A DNA stretch of 64,000 nucleotides from NCBI GenBank assembly GCA_034440615.1, contig JAOTOM010005104.1:496001-560000 (forward strand). The letters are read 5' to 3'. Positions 53,421-64,000 of this stretch are shown here, one piece after another (the first letter of the stretch is position 1; each line of letters opens with the position of its first letter). Position numbers and translations under genes: made by a program. A model generated the notes under the pieces. The model was not told where the DNA came from and did no database searches. It was given only the letters and a program-made list of their open reading frames with translations. Origin of the DNA: Ashinkailepas kermadecensis (Eukaryota; Arthropoda; Thecostraca; Neolepadidae).

Positions 53421-55209
53421 AGTTGGAGCAATCTCATTAAGTTCATGCATCCCATAAATTCGCTTAGGAGGCAGGACTAGAACCAAGTCGCGCTCCGCCC
53501 TCCTTCTTGCTGACGAGCAGGATGTGAGGAGGCAGGGCGGAGTTCCGACTCACTATCTCCCCAGGATCTCAGAAGATGTGGCACCACAGAAACAATATAC
53601 CGTCGGAAAGCCAGTGACGATTGAGGAAGAGCGCAATCAAATTTTTGAATTTGGAAAATAAATTTCCTCACTCGGGTAGTTATGACTTCACGAGTGACAT
53701 CACTTCCCAGGGGTTCATACTTTTAGCGATTTCGGACCTAAATTGGTTTTGAATCAAAAGCGCATCGAACTGCTCATTCGAAAAATCAAAATATAACGTG
53801 TTCGGAAGTTCGTTTGGTTTGCGAAACTTCGAAAGCATCTATTTCGAAAGTTTCAATAAATTAATCTAGAATAGGTAGATCACATCTAGAAATGGTATGT
53901 TAATTCTACTTAGACTTGTAGAAAAGTCCATGGTTACGCTGAATTTTGTTTTTGTACCTACAAGCATTATCATGGTGAAAACAATTGATAGTTTCGAAAG
54001 AAAATAATCCGAAAGAAATATGTGAAAGCCTATTTGTTCTTTTGTCAAAAGCAACCCCTCCCGTATTCATGCAATTATTTGCACTCTGTAATGCGTGACA
54101 TCTTAGTTTGTTTAGGGTTGCCTCATTTAGCCGGTCGAAGATCACTGACCCTGGTTGATATGACTCAAACTGTTTCAATGCACGCAAACTTGATGCAGGA
54201 AAAGGTGTGCCGAGTTTCGATGCGTTATCGCGCGCAGGTTTTCCGCTATCGCGAAAAATCAAAAGGTGGCCGATTTCCGCTCCTCCTCCCCCGACCGGGC
54301 GAGGGAGCTAATGCGGTGGGCAATTCCGCTCACACACAGTGCAAATATTCCAAGTGAGACATCAAGCGCCATGTCACGACCTCCATTACATTCCAATTAA
54401 TTGTGTCCAGTATTGATTATAGGTCGACACATCTTACCACACGTACAGCATAGCAGCGTACTAAATTAGGCGTACTAAATTAAGCCGATTGGCATGTGTT
54501 CAACGTAGCTAATTGTCTCACCACGACAGACATCTGAAGACATTCTACAATGCCAGCGATATATAGCTCACGATGCGCACAACATCGCCACCTTTCTCTG
54601 ATTTGCGTATAGAAGACATTGGTCATGTCCCTTTGTACCCTAATGGCATGCAGCTGATCAGTTGGACGAGTTATGTGAATGATTCTGTACTGGAGCCACT
54701 ATATAGCTTAAAACCGTCGGTGACTGAGTAGACAAATAGACATACCTACGTCAATAGAGAGTCTGGTTTCGGTTGTGTAAGTTGTTTGTCCAGGCATCAT
54801 GCCCCCTCCACGTTGGAACGTTCGTGTTGTTTGCAATACTGCGTCTTCGCTCCATGCCGCTAGTGGCGAAGTATTTGCAAAACAAAATGGTCAGGCACAG
54901 TCATATATTGTGCTGGGATTTCCTTCAACGAGCGAGGTATTTATTGTGTTGCCGGCTGTCATGAATTGCATGCCAAGCATGAGATTGGCTCTCGTGCTCG
55001 AAATTGTGTTTCAGCTCAGCACTGTCCAAGGGCCTCTCACGGCGGAAATTGCACGAGTCCCCTACTTGGATCACAGATCGTCGCAATAACCTGCTCCTTA
55101 TTGGCTCCTGCGCGTTCTTTCAATTTCACCACGCTATTGATGTCAAGGACTTTTCCAAATGCACCGGCATCCGAGCCTTCGTGTGCCTAACACGATCACC
55201 AGTCTCCAA
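53421..55209. other. Unassigned stretch
   Basis: 53493-53545 contains an imperfect hairpin (GCTCCGCCCTCC with GGAGGCAGGGCGGAG). A plus frame at 54022-54357 and its minus overlaps have no splice or motif support. Confidence 0.4.
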
Positions 55210-55214
55210 ACATG

Positions 55215-55535
55215 TATGATTTATACCCAGGTTCTGCATTGATGAGGCCATGCTATCATCGTATGATGATAAATACAATTATGGTGTGGCCATGCTGTCA
55301 TCGTGTGATTTTTAATACGATAGTGGTGTGGGCCTGCTGTCTTGGTGTGATGTTTAATACGGAAATGGTGTGGCAATGCTGTCACCGTATGACGTTAATT
55401 CGGTAATGGTGTGGCAATGCTGTAACTGCATGTTTGATACGATAATGGTGTGGTCCTGCTGTCATAGTGTGATGTTTAATACGGTAATGGTGCGGCCATG
55501 CTGCCATCGTGTGATGCTTAATTCTGTAATGGAAG
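55215..55535. repeat. ~42-bp tandem repeat, about 7 copies
   Basis: TTTAATACGG(T/A)AATGGTGTGG then (C/G)CATGCTGTCATCGTGTGATG recurs, with one shorter unit (TGTAACTGCATG). The 14-residue cycle seen in the plus frame is a by-product. Confidence 0.93.
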
Positions 55536-57472
55536 ATAGATTCATTGAAATGTCTCACCATGTTTGCATAGTGGAAGCAAGACCAACCGGTTTGCCGGTT
55601 TCATGTACTTCCATTTGGCAGAATCGGAGGCCGTTTTGCAATCACAAAACGGGAACAACCCAGAGAAACCATAATAAAGGAATATATTTTATTTTAATTG
55701 CCTGTGTTCTGGAATGTTTACGCCGATTGAGGGGTGTGTCTGCCTCTTCTGTGAGCAAAGGGTGCCGCACATCTTGTCGTGGCTGACATCGAAGTTAATT
55801 AAGATGTACCTTGCGTCAAAGAAGGGATTAATTAATATGAAGAATATTGGAGTAGGTGACAACTATGAAGCATATTCAATGAACATACGAAAACGGAAAA
55901 AGGTGGGAAGGGAAGGGAAAAAACAGATGGGAAAACATGAATCAAAATGTGAACTTAGATAAAGATATCAAAACATTTCAGCAGAGGTGGTTCTCTGGTG
56001 GCTGGTGTTTATTTATTTTCATCGTCACGTTGGCTGTCGCCCGAAAAGGAAGCATTGATTTCAATACTAGAGCAGGTGCTAACTACCGATTATCATTGGA
56101 GTAAAATGGCTAATAATATAAAGAGCGATTGCTAGTTAGGAGGACAAATTGGCATGTACCAGTCTGGCACAATTGATCAGCACACAAATGGTCTAAATGC
56201 TAGTTTACTGACTTGATATCAACACATTTAAAGCCCTTGCAACATCCATTCAACAGCTAATAATAAATTTAACCTATTTGTTCGTCATTTTCTACAAAAT
56301 AACCTTTCTGGTGTGGTACTTACAATCATAGCAATGCAAGAATAGAACCTTATGCACAACTCAGTATAGCATGAGGCTTATTTCCAATCGTGCTGTTTCC
56401 ACGCTGCCATTTGTGTGGCTAAGTAGGCTGCCGCTAACAATCGACTGGCGATGGCGAGCGATGTACAAAGAACCAAATGGCGGGTGCTGATTTCTGACAT
56501 GTACGTGCTGATTTCTGAGATGTACATTGAGCAAAAATCCTTCCGTCACATTATTACTGATACACCATTTCAAACGAAGCACTTTAACTGGTCTGGCAAG
56601 CAACTGGTGGAGACCGTCCAACACTCGGGAATGTTCACAAGGCATTTCGGGTGCAAAATATCAAGTTCATGTCATATGCCTGATGTTAAGCTTGCTTGGA
56701 GCAAAGGGTCCACATGCATAAACATGACATGCACATGACCACATAAATGTTAATTCCCGTCGCCCCAGCGCCATCATCTCAAGCAATACTCACGAAACCG
56801 ATCAGAGCTATATCGCATCAAAGACCTGGGATAATTAGTCACCTAAACCACAGATACGTAGTCCAGGAATCGTTATTCAAGCAAGCACGAGCTAAGGAGA
56901 CTTTTTTAAGACTGGCTAACAGGGAAACGATAACCCAACATGGTAACGGACAAGATACCTTTACTTTAGAAGGTACACCAATGTTCGCCTTCAAGCCTTG
57001 GTGACGTCACATCTTTTTTTCCTCTGATGTGGCAGAAATTGGTAGCATCAGGTATGTTTGAATTTCGCTGTGCATAAGACATAAGAAGTTAGTCATTGCC
57101 CGCATAGTTTTGTACGTTATAATTTTTCTCGACAAAACTGATGACCATCCTTTATTTGTATTGTGTATGCTGGCCCAGCTAAGTATAGTCCGGGAATATT
57201 TTCATTGAGGCGTTTGATTGAGGCAAGACAATATCACCCAACCGGTAATAGCAGGAATACAGTAATTACGTGTTTGAAGTTGCTAATTTCCTGTCTCCCT
57301 CCTTTAAAAATAGGATTTGGTATACGGGCAGTAATTGCCCTGCGTACCTGGTGCAGATTGCTTATGACAAAGTAGGAGATAGTCAGTGGTGGCAATTACG
57401 TTATGTTGAATTGCATGTCCAATCAAAGCATTCGTATTTCCTAAAGTTTTGACCTATTGCCCTCTGCATTAG
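55536..57472. other. Unassigned stretch
   Basis: At 56480-56525 TGCTGATTTCTGA(C/G)ATGTAC is duplicated. No array or motif otherwise. Confidence 0.4.
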
Positions 57473-57650
57473 GGGACGAGTAGTCTAGGGGTAAATTGCC
57501 TGCCTCACAATCGAGAGATTGTGGGTTCGAGTCTCACCTGTCGCTACTCTTCACCCGCGGCCAATCGGCGTGAGAGATTGGCGAAGCTATATGCTCAACG
57601 GTCGAAGTGTCGTAAAACCAACAACCAACCAACAAACCAACCTCTGCATT
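57473..57650 (+). mobile_element. tRNA-derived SINE, copy 2
   Basis: Head GACGAGTAGTCTAGGGGTAA has an A box (TAGTCTAGGGGTAA). The anticodon-loop region CTCACAA is Val-CAC-like, with a decayed stem. The B box GGTTCGAGTCT is good, and the T stem GTGGG/CTCAC pairs. The tail ends GTGTCGTAAAACCAACAACC then AACCAACAAACCAACC, shared in form with the SINE at 14.1 kb. CCTCTGCATTA occurs on both sides (57461 and 57640), a likely target-site duplication of about 11 bp. Confidence 0.85.
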
Positions 57651-58139
57651 AAATAGCAAACTGAATGAAAAATATGTGCCAAAAGTATCGGAAGGAAGTA
57701 TATATGGAAAATGTTTTTGCAATGATAGTGTTCAGTCAATCTTTGACCTCGAATGTGTAATTAATTTAAATGATGGTTAGCCTGGTATATTGCAGAAGGT
57801 ATGGGTTGAAACCTTCATGGGGCTGGTGTAGCCTATGTGATGCAAATGCCACCGGAATTTGATATTGAGCCTTCAGCCATTGACTTGCAAGAATATCATG
57901 GAATAGCATTTTTCACACTATTTTTGACTGTGATACTCCAGTCCCCAATCACGCAGACTGCAGAGTATGACAACTTCAATGTAATCTTTTCTGCAGGGCA
58001 GGCTGTCACGAGTGTGACTGGTGCAACAGATCAAGGTACAATAGTTGTGTGGCAATTATTGTTGGTGATGCAAAGGTGGGATACAGCAGTCTGGAAAGAA
58101 ACAATTAGCAACTACCATGTAAAAATTGGCAAATGTGTG
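57651..58139. other. Unassigned stretch
   Basis: The plus frame 57837-58145 (102 codons) has no supporting feature and runs into repeat family C. Confidence 0.35.
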
Positions 58140-58615
58140 CTTTGAAGTAATTTCTTAATTCTTGGAATTTCTTTTTCTAATATGATGTTTGTGAACATAC
58201 TTAACTTGATGTGACAACTAATTTCCTCTGCAAATGCATGCTTTTCAGTTAGCAGGCAAAATGACACCAAAAAATGGGCTTGGAGTTTGGTAGCAGCATA
58301 CAAATAATGTTTCAGAATATATTTCATATCTTCACATTGCCTATCGTATTCTCCCGTGGAAGAAGAATATTGCAATACGGAAACATTTTAATCATTTTTT
58401 CTTTAAAATATTTAACATAGAACATCTAATCTAACCTAATGTAACCTAGCCTATTCTAACATAACCTAACACAACCTTATCTAACCTGTTTTTGAAGAAG
58501 ATTATTTTTTTAACGCCAAAAAGAAAAGAAAAATATAAATGAAAAAAGACAAACCTAACCAAACCTAACCCGTTTGTTTACCCCCAAACCTAACCCGTGT
58601 AAAACCTGTCTTGTG
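58140..58615. repeat. Dispersed repeat family C, copy 2, with TTAGG-like pentamers
   Basis: Partner of 40850-41310. At 58425-58610 about 16 AACCTAAC-type pentamers are clustered, including CAAACCTAACCCG twice. Confidence 0.8.
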
Positions 58616-60126
58616 AATACGTTAATGTACAATAATGGTAAACAAATATTGGGTAAATTTTAGTAGGCCCATTGAGTATCATTTAAAAGTGTGTCCTTGG
58701 GTGGGTGTCTTCTGATGACACAATCAAGGTGAATGCACTTGAGCCTTCTGGAGGGGTGTCTTTTCCATCAGAGGGGCTTTTTGGCTGAAAACATCAATAA
58801 GTGCACTTCAGCTTCCTGGAGGATGTGACATGACCATGAGGAGCATTGAACCTGATGCCCAATTGGTTCAAACCTCATTGAACCTCATTGAACCTGATGC
58901 CACATTTCACAGACTGACCACTCATGGTTTTAAAACTTATGTAATAGCATAGTGGCTTTCACTGACAATCTTCCATGTTAATCAGTTGTACATGTTAATT
59001 TAATTGCCTAGGTTGACTAAGCTTGATATAAAGTATATATTGCAGCAGAGGAGAACCAATTCAAGATATATTGATATCAAATGTTACATGAAGGTACCGT
59101 GCATGTTATTGACAATATAATCTGGCAAAGCCTAAGTTAAAACATGTTTATTGTTATGAAGCCTATTAATACACTTACACCAACCAATAAACCCATAGGC
59201 TAGGAAGATGATGTTATTCCTATTTGTATGGTACATATCTTTCCTTCAGAAAACTGGCATGCTGTTCTGCCCTTGGCTGCAAGACAGACATAGGATATGT
59301 GGAATGTTCAGCATACCTTTTGATCTGCATTGCTTTCCAAGAATGAGACTATGGCCAAGTTTGGTGGGAAACAAATCAAAGGAGCTGATACCCTGTCACA
59401 AATTATGGCCAAGGTTTGAATTATACTTTGTAATCCTGGATGTGGAGGTTGTTGCTTGTTGTTCAAAGCTTGTTTTGACCATGTAGCTAAGCCACGCCCC
59501 AGCAGCTGACGCTATTTTACAGCCTGACTGGACAGGCCTTGGTTTGAACCCACAAAGTTAATCACTGTTTCAAAATGTCTGAACTTAGTGATTTTGTGAT
59601 ATAGCAGGACAGCAACCTAAGCTTCGGTGAACACTGCTTCATTTCGATCAAAGCAAGTGGGGAGATCGGTATGATATGGAGATAGGGAGATTTGTTGATG
59701 TTTGGGAATTGGAGACGTCTTCCCCCGACGTCAGGTAATGGAAGCTAAAAAATAAATTCGCCCCGGCGAATTAATTTGTTAGCCCCCACACCCTCATCAA
59801 AAATGTCTAGCTGTTCAGCTCGTCTAACGCCCGCACCCTCGAGCGATACACCGATCATGTATTGGAAGCCAATTTCCTGCGTGTCATCGACTAGGGCTTC
59901 GACGTGCTGAAAAGTAGCCACCACCAGGAACTATCAAAGTGTTGCGCCGGGGTAATCGTAGCAGCAGGGCAGGATAATCCACGATGTGGCTTGGAAATTT
60001 ACATTTTAGGTGAATATAATAATTCATCCCTAAGCTAAATTTTCATCAGTTTCCCGCACCGAAAATGTGAGCATTCATGGTTACTGCATCTGACAACTAA
60101 TGCTCCATGCAGGTGACAAGTGAAAT
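58616..60126. other. Unassigned stretch
   Basis: TTGAACCTCATTGAACCTGATGCC-like bases repeat at 58845-58905. Otherwise nothing is recognised. Confidence 0.4.
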
Positions 60127-60158
60127 GCGCGTGCACACGCACACACACACACACACAC

Positions 60159-60196
<38 letters not shown>
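60127..60196. repeat. (CA)n microsatellite
   Basis: CGTGCACACG then about 30 CA units with one CCTA interruption. Confidence 0.97.
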
Positions 60197-60412
60197 TAGA
60201 GCAGTGTGCATTCCAGCACATTTAAAGGGCCACTTTTTATCTCACAGGCGCGCATCTGGCTGACAAATTTGACGGGGGTGCACTCAAGCCTTCTCGGAGG
60301 GGTACCAATTTCCACGGGGGCATATGCCCCCCACCCTGTTCCTGCCATTGACGCCTATGGATTTACGCACGCTGGGTAAAGCCAGGGAAGGAGACGATCG
60401 TCCCCTTGATGA

Positions 60413-60850
60413 TTTCGTCTGGCTACGTGCCTGGACCCTGACCTGACAGCAGTTTGGTGGAGGCCGGTAACGGACGTCAACAGACGACCACGAAGCGCAC
60501 ACATTAAGAAGCAATTGACAGATAATTGTGGAAAATACACGAAACCTATAGGAGTGCCATTGGATGCCGCGTCCGCTGATGCGGCAGAAAAGAAACTCCT
60601 GGTGCCACCACTCGTAGTACACGACGGCAACATAATGACTCATAAGTTAGTCAATACAGCCATCTTGCATGACTATTTTCGTCCCTTTCGACGTTATCGA
60701 CAATATGTCACAGTCCACATGCCTGAAGTTGGATCAGAGAGGTGACCAATTTTCATATCGGAAGATGGACCAATCGACATCAACAAGCAGTGTGACTCGG
60801 ATGCTTTACAAGTGAAAATAGTGGAAATAGATGATAACAATTGGAAGTGA
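60413..60850 (+). pseudogene. Coding-like frame broken by one in-frame TGA
   Basis: One frame runs 110 codons (DLTAVWWRPVTDVNRRPR, then CGKYTKPIGVPLDAASADA, then LVVHDGNIMTHKLVNTAI, then YFRPFRRYRQYVTVHMPE). It reaches TGA at 60743 and continues in the same frame with PIFISEDGPIDINKQCDSD, then ALQVKIVEIDDNNWK, to TGA 60848. Both sides look like protein. A CGA-to-TGA change is the simple reading, giving a pseudogene or dead transposon ORF. Alternatively a real exon ends at GAGAG|GTGACC (60741) after an acceptor at CAATTGACAG|AT (60521). No family was recognised. Confidence 0.4.
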
Positions 60851-61285
60851 ATATGAGCCTTACTTTTGAGCAAAATCGCCGTCCAGATGCTTCAATAAAT
60901 TGCTCAGCCATTGACTAATCTAAAGCGGTTGAAGGGTAGCAAGCACACTACTTCTCTTGAAAAACACAACTCACAAGCCCCGCAGTAATTTCACAAAGCT
61001 ATTGACCGAGAAGCCTTCTACCGTGCGTTCTGAAGTAGAAAAACCAGCCTTTAATGCAATTTACAAGCGCTCACGGCACATGTTTCTCTTCGTAACGTAA
61101 TTATAATTTGACAGTGCTGTTAGAATGCAAACAAATTTAATAAAGTGAGGGTCGAAATCTGGCAACAGTCCACCCACCTTGCGCAGTCACGTTCCTCCTT
61201 CGTCGATGCTCCACTGGAAAACGTGACCGGTTCACCTTCCTACAGCTGCGCTCCTTGGTGGCGTTTCCAGGTTCCGTTTTCAAAA
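60851..61285. other. Unassigned stretch
   Basis: Nothing recognised before the 43-bp array. Confidence 0.4.
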
Positions 61286-61289
61286 TGTG

Positions 61290-61772
61290 TTCCTCATTCA
61301 GTCTCCAAGTCTGTGCGACATACTTGCATTGCTACCGCATTCAGTCTCCCAGTCTGTGCGACACAGTTGCATTGCTCCCTCATCAAATCTCTCAGACTGT
61401 GCGATATAGTTGCATTGCTCCCTCATTCAGTCTCACAGGCTGTGCGACACAGTTCCATTGCTCCCTCATTCAGTCTTCCGGGCTGTGCGACACAGTTCCA
61501 TTGCTCCCTCATTCAGTCTTCCAGGCTGCGCGATACAGTTGCATTGTTATCTCATTCAGTCCCCCAGGCTGTGCGATACGGTTGCATCGTTCCTTCATTC
61601 AGTCTCGCAGTTTGTGCGACACAGTTGTGCTGTTCCCTCATTCGCTAGTCCCCCAGGCTGTGCGACACAGTTGCATTGTTCCCTCATTCAGTCTCCCAGG
61701 CTGTGAGACACAGTTGCATTGTTCCTTCAACCAGTCTCCCAGTCTGTGCGACACAGTTGCATTGGCCATTCT
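61290..61772. repeat. 43-bp tandem repeat, about 11 copies
   Basis: Unit CCCTCATTCAGTCTCCCAGG then CTGTGCGACACAGTTGCATT then GCT. Length variation is confined to TCGCTAG at 61643. Three plus frames stay open across it as a by-product. Confidence 0.96.
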
Positions 61773-63137
61773 TTTACCATCAGCATATTTTTACAGCAAT
61801 CTAGATGGCGTTCACGTGGGCATAGCATGAAGGCGTGGGATTCACGTGGGCATAGCATCCAGGAGTGGGGGGGGGGAAATGCGGTCATGCTCTGCCCCAA
61901 GCGCTGAAGTGGAGGCCATCATGTCCTGGCCACCCGAAGAAAGGCAATATTTATACACGGATACAATCCCCGGTACTCGGTACAGATTCTCCTGAACAAA
62001 GAAACTAACATCAGTATGCATCAACCCTGCCATCAACGCCAACTTCTTTGCCGACTTATATACTTTCCCGTCCGCTCTATGTTTCAATTACATCAATATT
62101 ATGTCCTAAGCCTGGCATTACTTCATATGATAAAATGGTACATCTAACACAGCAATGAAATACGGGAAGCCACTGTGCTCGTGTTCAAACACTTCTCATT
62201 ATACATCTTGCTCGCTATTATTGCCTGAATCACGCAAGTGCATTACGAGTACTGGTGCGTTGAGTTAGCATTATTGATCTCCGACCGTCTAATTTGTGTG
62301 AATAATGAATGTATTATACTGAGTGAACCCCACACTGGTATGATGCTACGCGAAATAGTTTGTCTTATATGCCGGCTGACTGGCTCGCAGTGGCATATTA
62401 ACCAGCGCCGCAGCATGCGGAGCCTGGGAGAATCTCCCGCCAACTGGATCACGATAGGACAGACCAGATCAAAGCAGGCAATGTGTTTTTGGCGATGATT
62501 TCTTGATTAGTACTCCAATCCTCTCGGATAATGGGACAAAAGAGGATTATTAACATCCTGCTCCTGGAAGGAGCGGGTTGATACGTTGATATTCGTATGT
62601 AATTATGATACATTGCTTCTAATACACCTAATGGAGTGCAAGTTGCACCCCCATCAAAACATTAGGAACAGATAGGTACCCATCTCACCCATGCATCCGT
62701 GGATATTTTCTGGCATGGCCACCGGGAATGCTTCTCTTGGTTACCAAAACATGATACCTCCATCCAAAAAAATTACGTTCCGAAGAACCAAACATATTCA
62801 AATTACTTCGATCACTATTTACTCACTATTTAGGAATGTCTAGTCTTATCTTGGCTGTCCGTCGAAAGTTGTCCCCCCCCCCCTCTCACAGCCGACCGAC
62901 TGGATCCGCCTTGTTTACGTGTCTCGCAATTCTTTTGGCACCGGCTTATGAATCTGGGCGTATGAAACATAAGCACCGTGATGTAATGCATTCATAACTT
63001 GTCAAAATATAATCTAATATCTAACAGTTTTCCCCACTTCAAATGAATTATGCTTGTGAAAGCTGCTAGAATAAGACCGATTATCTGGGTGTAATAATTA
63101 GGACATGTAGCGTGCTAACAAAACTCATCAATGTTCC
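61773..63137. other. Unassigned stretch
   Basis: GGATTCACGTGGGCATAGCAT-like bases are duplicated at 61810-61860. Poly-G at 61868 and poly-C at 62873. Nothing else. Confidence 0.45.
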
Positions 63138-63342
63138 AGAAGCGTGACGATAGAGCCGGGCCTGGTGGTTCAGAGGCGTGACGATAGAGCCGGGCCGGGT
63201 GGTTCAGAGGCGTGACGATAGAGCCGGGCCGGGTGGTTCAGAGGCGTGACGATAGAGCCGGGCCGGGTGGTTCAGAGGCGTGACGGTAGAGCCGGGCCTG
63301 GTGGTTCAGAAGCGTGACGGTAGACCCGGGCTGGGTGGCTTG
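63138..63342. repeat. 34-bp tandem repeat, 6 copies
   Basis: GAGGCGTGACGATAGAGCCG then GGCCGGGTGGTTCA recurs with very little divergence, so it is recent. Confidence 0.96.
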
Positions 63343-63716
63343 TGTCAACTTTTGTCGCATATACAAGGAGTGTAATCGAGCTCAGGCTTCGTAAACGCTT
63401 GTAATCAGCGTTTATTGACGTGAAATCATTTATTGCCCGACTGATGCTTCATGTGACGTATTGAAAAAGGAATGAAAAAGGCATTTTATTAAATGGAATT
63501 ATTGTTGTAAACAACCTGATGCACTACAGCGGACAAGACTCCCCCCCGGAAAAAATCGCTTCGCGGCAGGCCAGCTTCAGTTGCTTTATTTTCCAAGTAA
63601 ATGTGTCTGTTTTTTTTTTACTGAACTGAAGTCGTGTTTCTCTTACGACTGTCGGTCGGCCACAGCTGTTAGCTAATTAAGCTGATGTGGGGATAACTCG
63701 AGCAGATTCTCAAAAG
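63343..63716. other. Unassigned stretch
   Basis: Nothing recognised. Confidence 0.4.
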
Positions 63717-63822
63717 TCTGGCCACTTCCAACAGCCAGCCAGCGTATCCTGTAGTGAGGCGGCGTCCAGCACCGGCATCCCTGAGATGTACGGAAGGCCT
63801 GAGTACCTAACTAAGGAGTGCA
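63717..63822 (+). CDS. Candidate internal exon O
   Basis: Acceptor GCAGATTCTCAAAAG|TCT gives entry phase 0. The peptide is SGHFQQPASVSCSEAASS, then TGIPEMYGRPEYLTKEC. The donor is AAGGAGTGCA|GTAAGC, exit phase 1. Composition and codons look coding. The frame is open to 63947 beyond the donor. Not recognised. Confidence 0.4.
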
Positions 63823-64000
63823 GTAAGCTTAGTAGATTGCCAAGGGCAACCCAGATGACTTTAGTAAAATCCTGCCAGACGATGCCAGACGTTATAATAA
63901 CTGTAGTATTATTTGAAAAGAGTGACAATGTAGGATGTAGTACCTGATGCAGCCTGAAAACTTTTTTTATAATCTCCGGTTTAAATGGCTTGCTACATTA

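Overview
This is nuclear DNA from a metazoan, most likely an invertebrate. There are no bacterial-style operons. The visible coding signal is a set of short (about 75-260 bp) open blocks bounded by AG acceptors and GT donors and separated by kilobases of repeat. The sequence is full of decayed eukaryotic transposons: I/Jockey-like, CR1-like and R2-like non-LTR elements, a Ty3/Gypsy fragment, a DIRS-like fragment, mariner, TTAA-flanked miniature elements, a foldback element and tRNA-derived SINEs. It also holds about twenty minisatellite or microsatellite arrays. Several arrays have monomers that contain a copy of an exon-end/splice-donor junction. From memory, that arrangement was described in amphioxus as 'mirages'. 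A cephalochordate is therefore a reasonable guess, but the sequence alone does not prove it.

Layout. 1-17.3 kb: an 11-bp minisatellite is followed by what looks like the 3' part of one plus-strand gene. Candidate exons lie at 1370-1552, 5675-5863, 7540-7695, ~8959-9033, 9794-9946, ~15373-15437 and a terminal exon at 16894-17154 with two AATAAA signals. The gene's introns carry an I-like endonuclease fragment (10.9-11.8 kb), a CR1-like fragment (12.5-13.4 kb), a mariner pseudogene (13.6-14.1 kb) and a SINE. 17.7-26.3 kb: a repeat family ('B') with a TTAA-flanked MITE inserted in one copy, a Gypsy RT/RNase H remnant (minus strand) and a DIRS-like RT remnant (plus strand). 26.8-27.3 kb: a candidate exon whose donor is repeated in a 65-bp array. 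28.7-32.3 kb: a 3.6-kb foldback element with 9-bp target-site duplications, inserted into an I-like element whose ORF1 lies at 32.3-33.6 kb (minus strand).

34.9-41.3 kb: candidate exons beside large minisatellites (32-bp; 30/18-bp, 1.4 kb long; 51-bp). 42.6-44.3 kb: a 158-bp duplication and the C-terminal end of an R2-like retrotransposon (minus strand). 46.1-47.4 kb: a candidate exon, a 67-bp array and a coding-like island. 49.0-50.2 kb: a composite MITE. 50.5-51.5 kb: long (TA)n and (CT)n runs next to a CpG-rich possible first exon. 52-64 kb: mostly sparse, with a 42-bp array, a SINE, a repeat with TTAGG-like pentamers, an open frame broken by one TGA, 43-bp and 34-bp arrays, and a candidate exon at 63.7 kb.

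I could not name any host gene. All exon calls rest on open frame, codon character, splice sites and phase. Transposon calls rest on recognised protein motifs. Repeat calls come from reading the sequence by eye, so copy numbers and edges are approximate.
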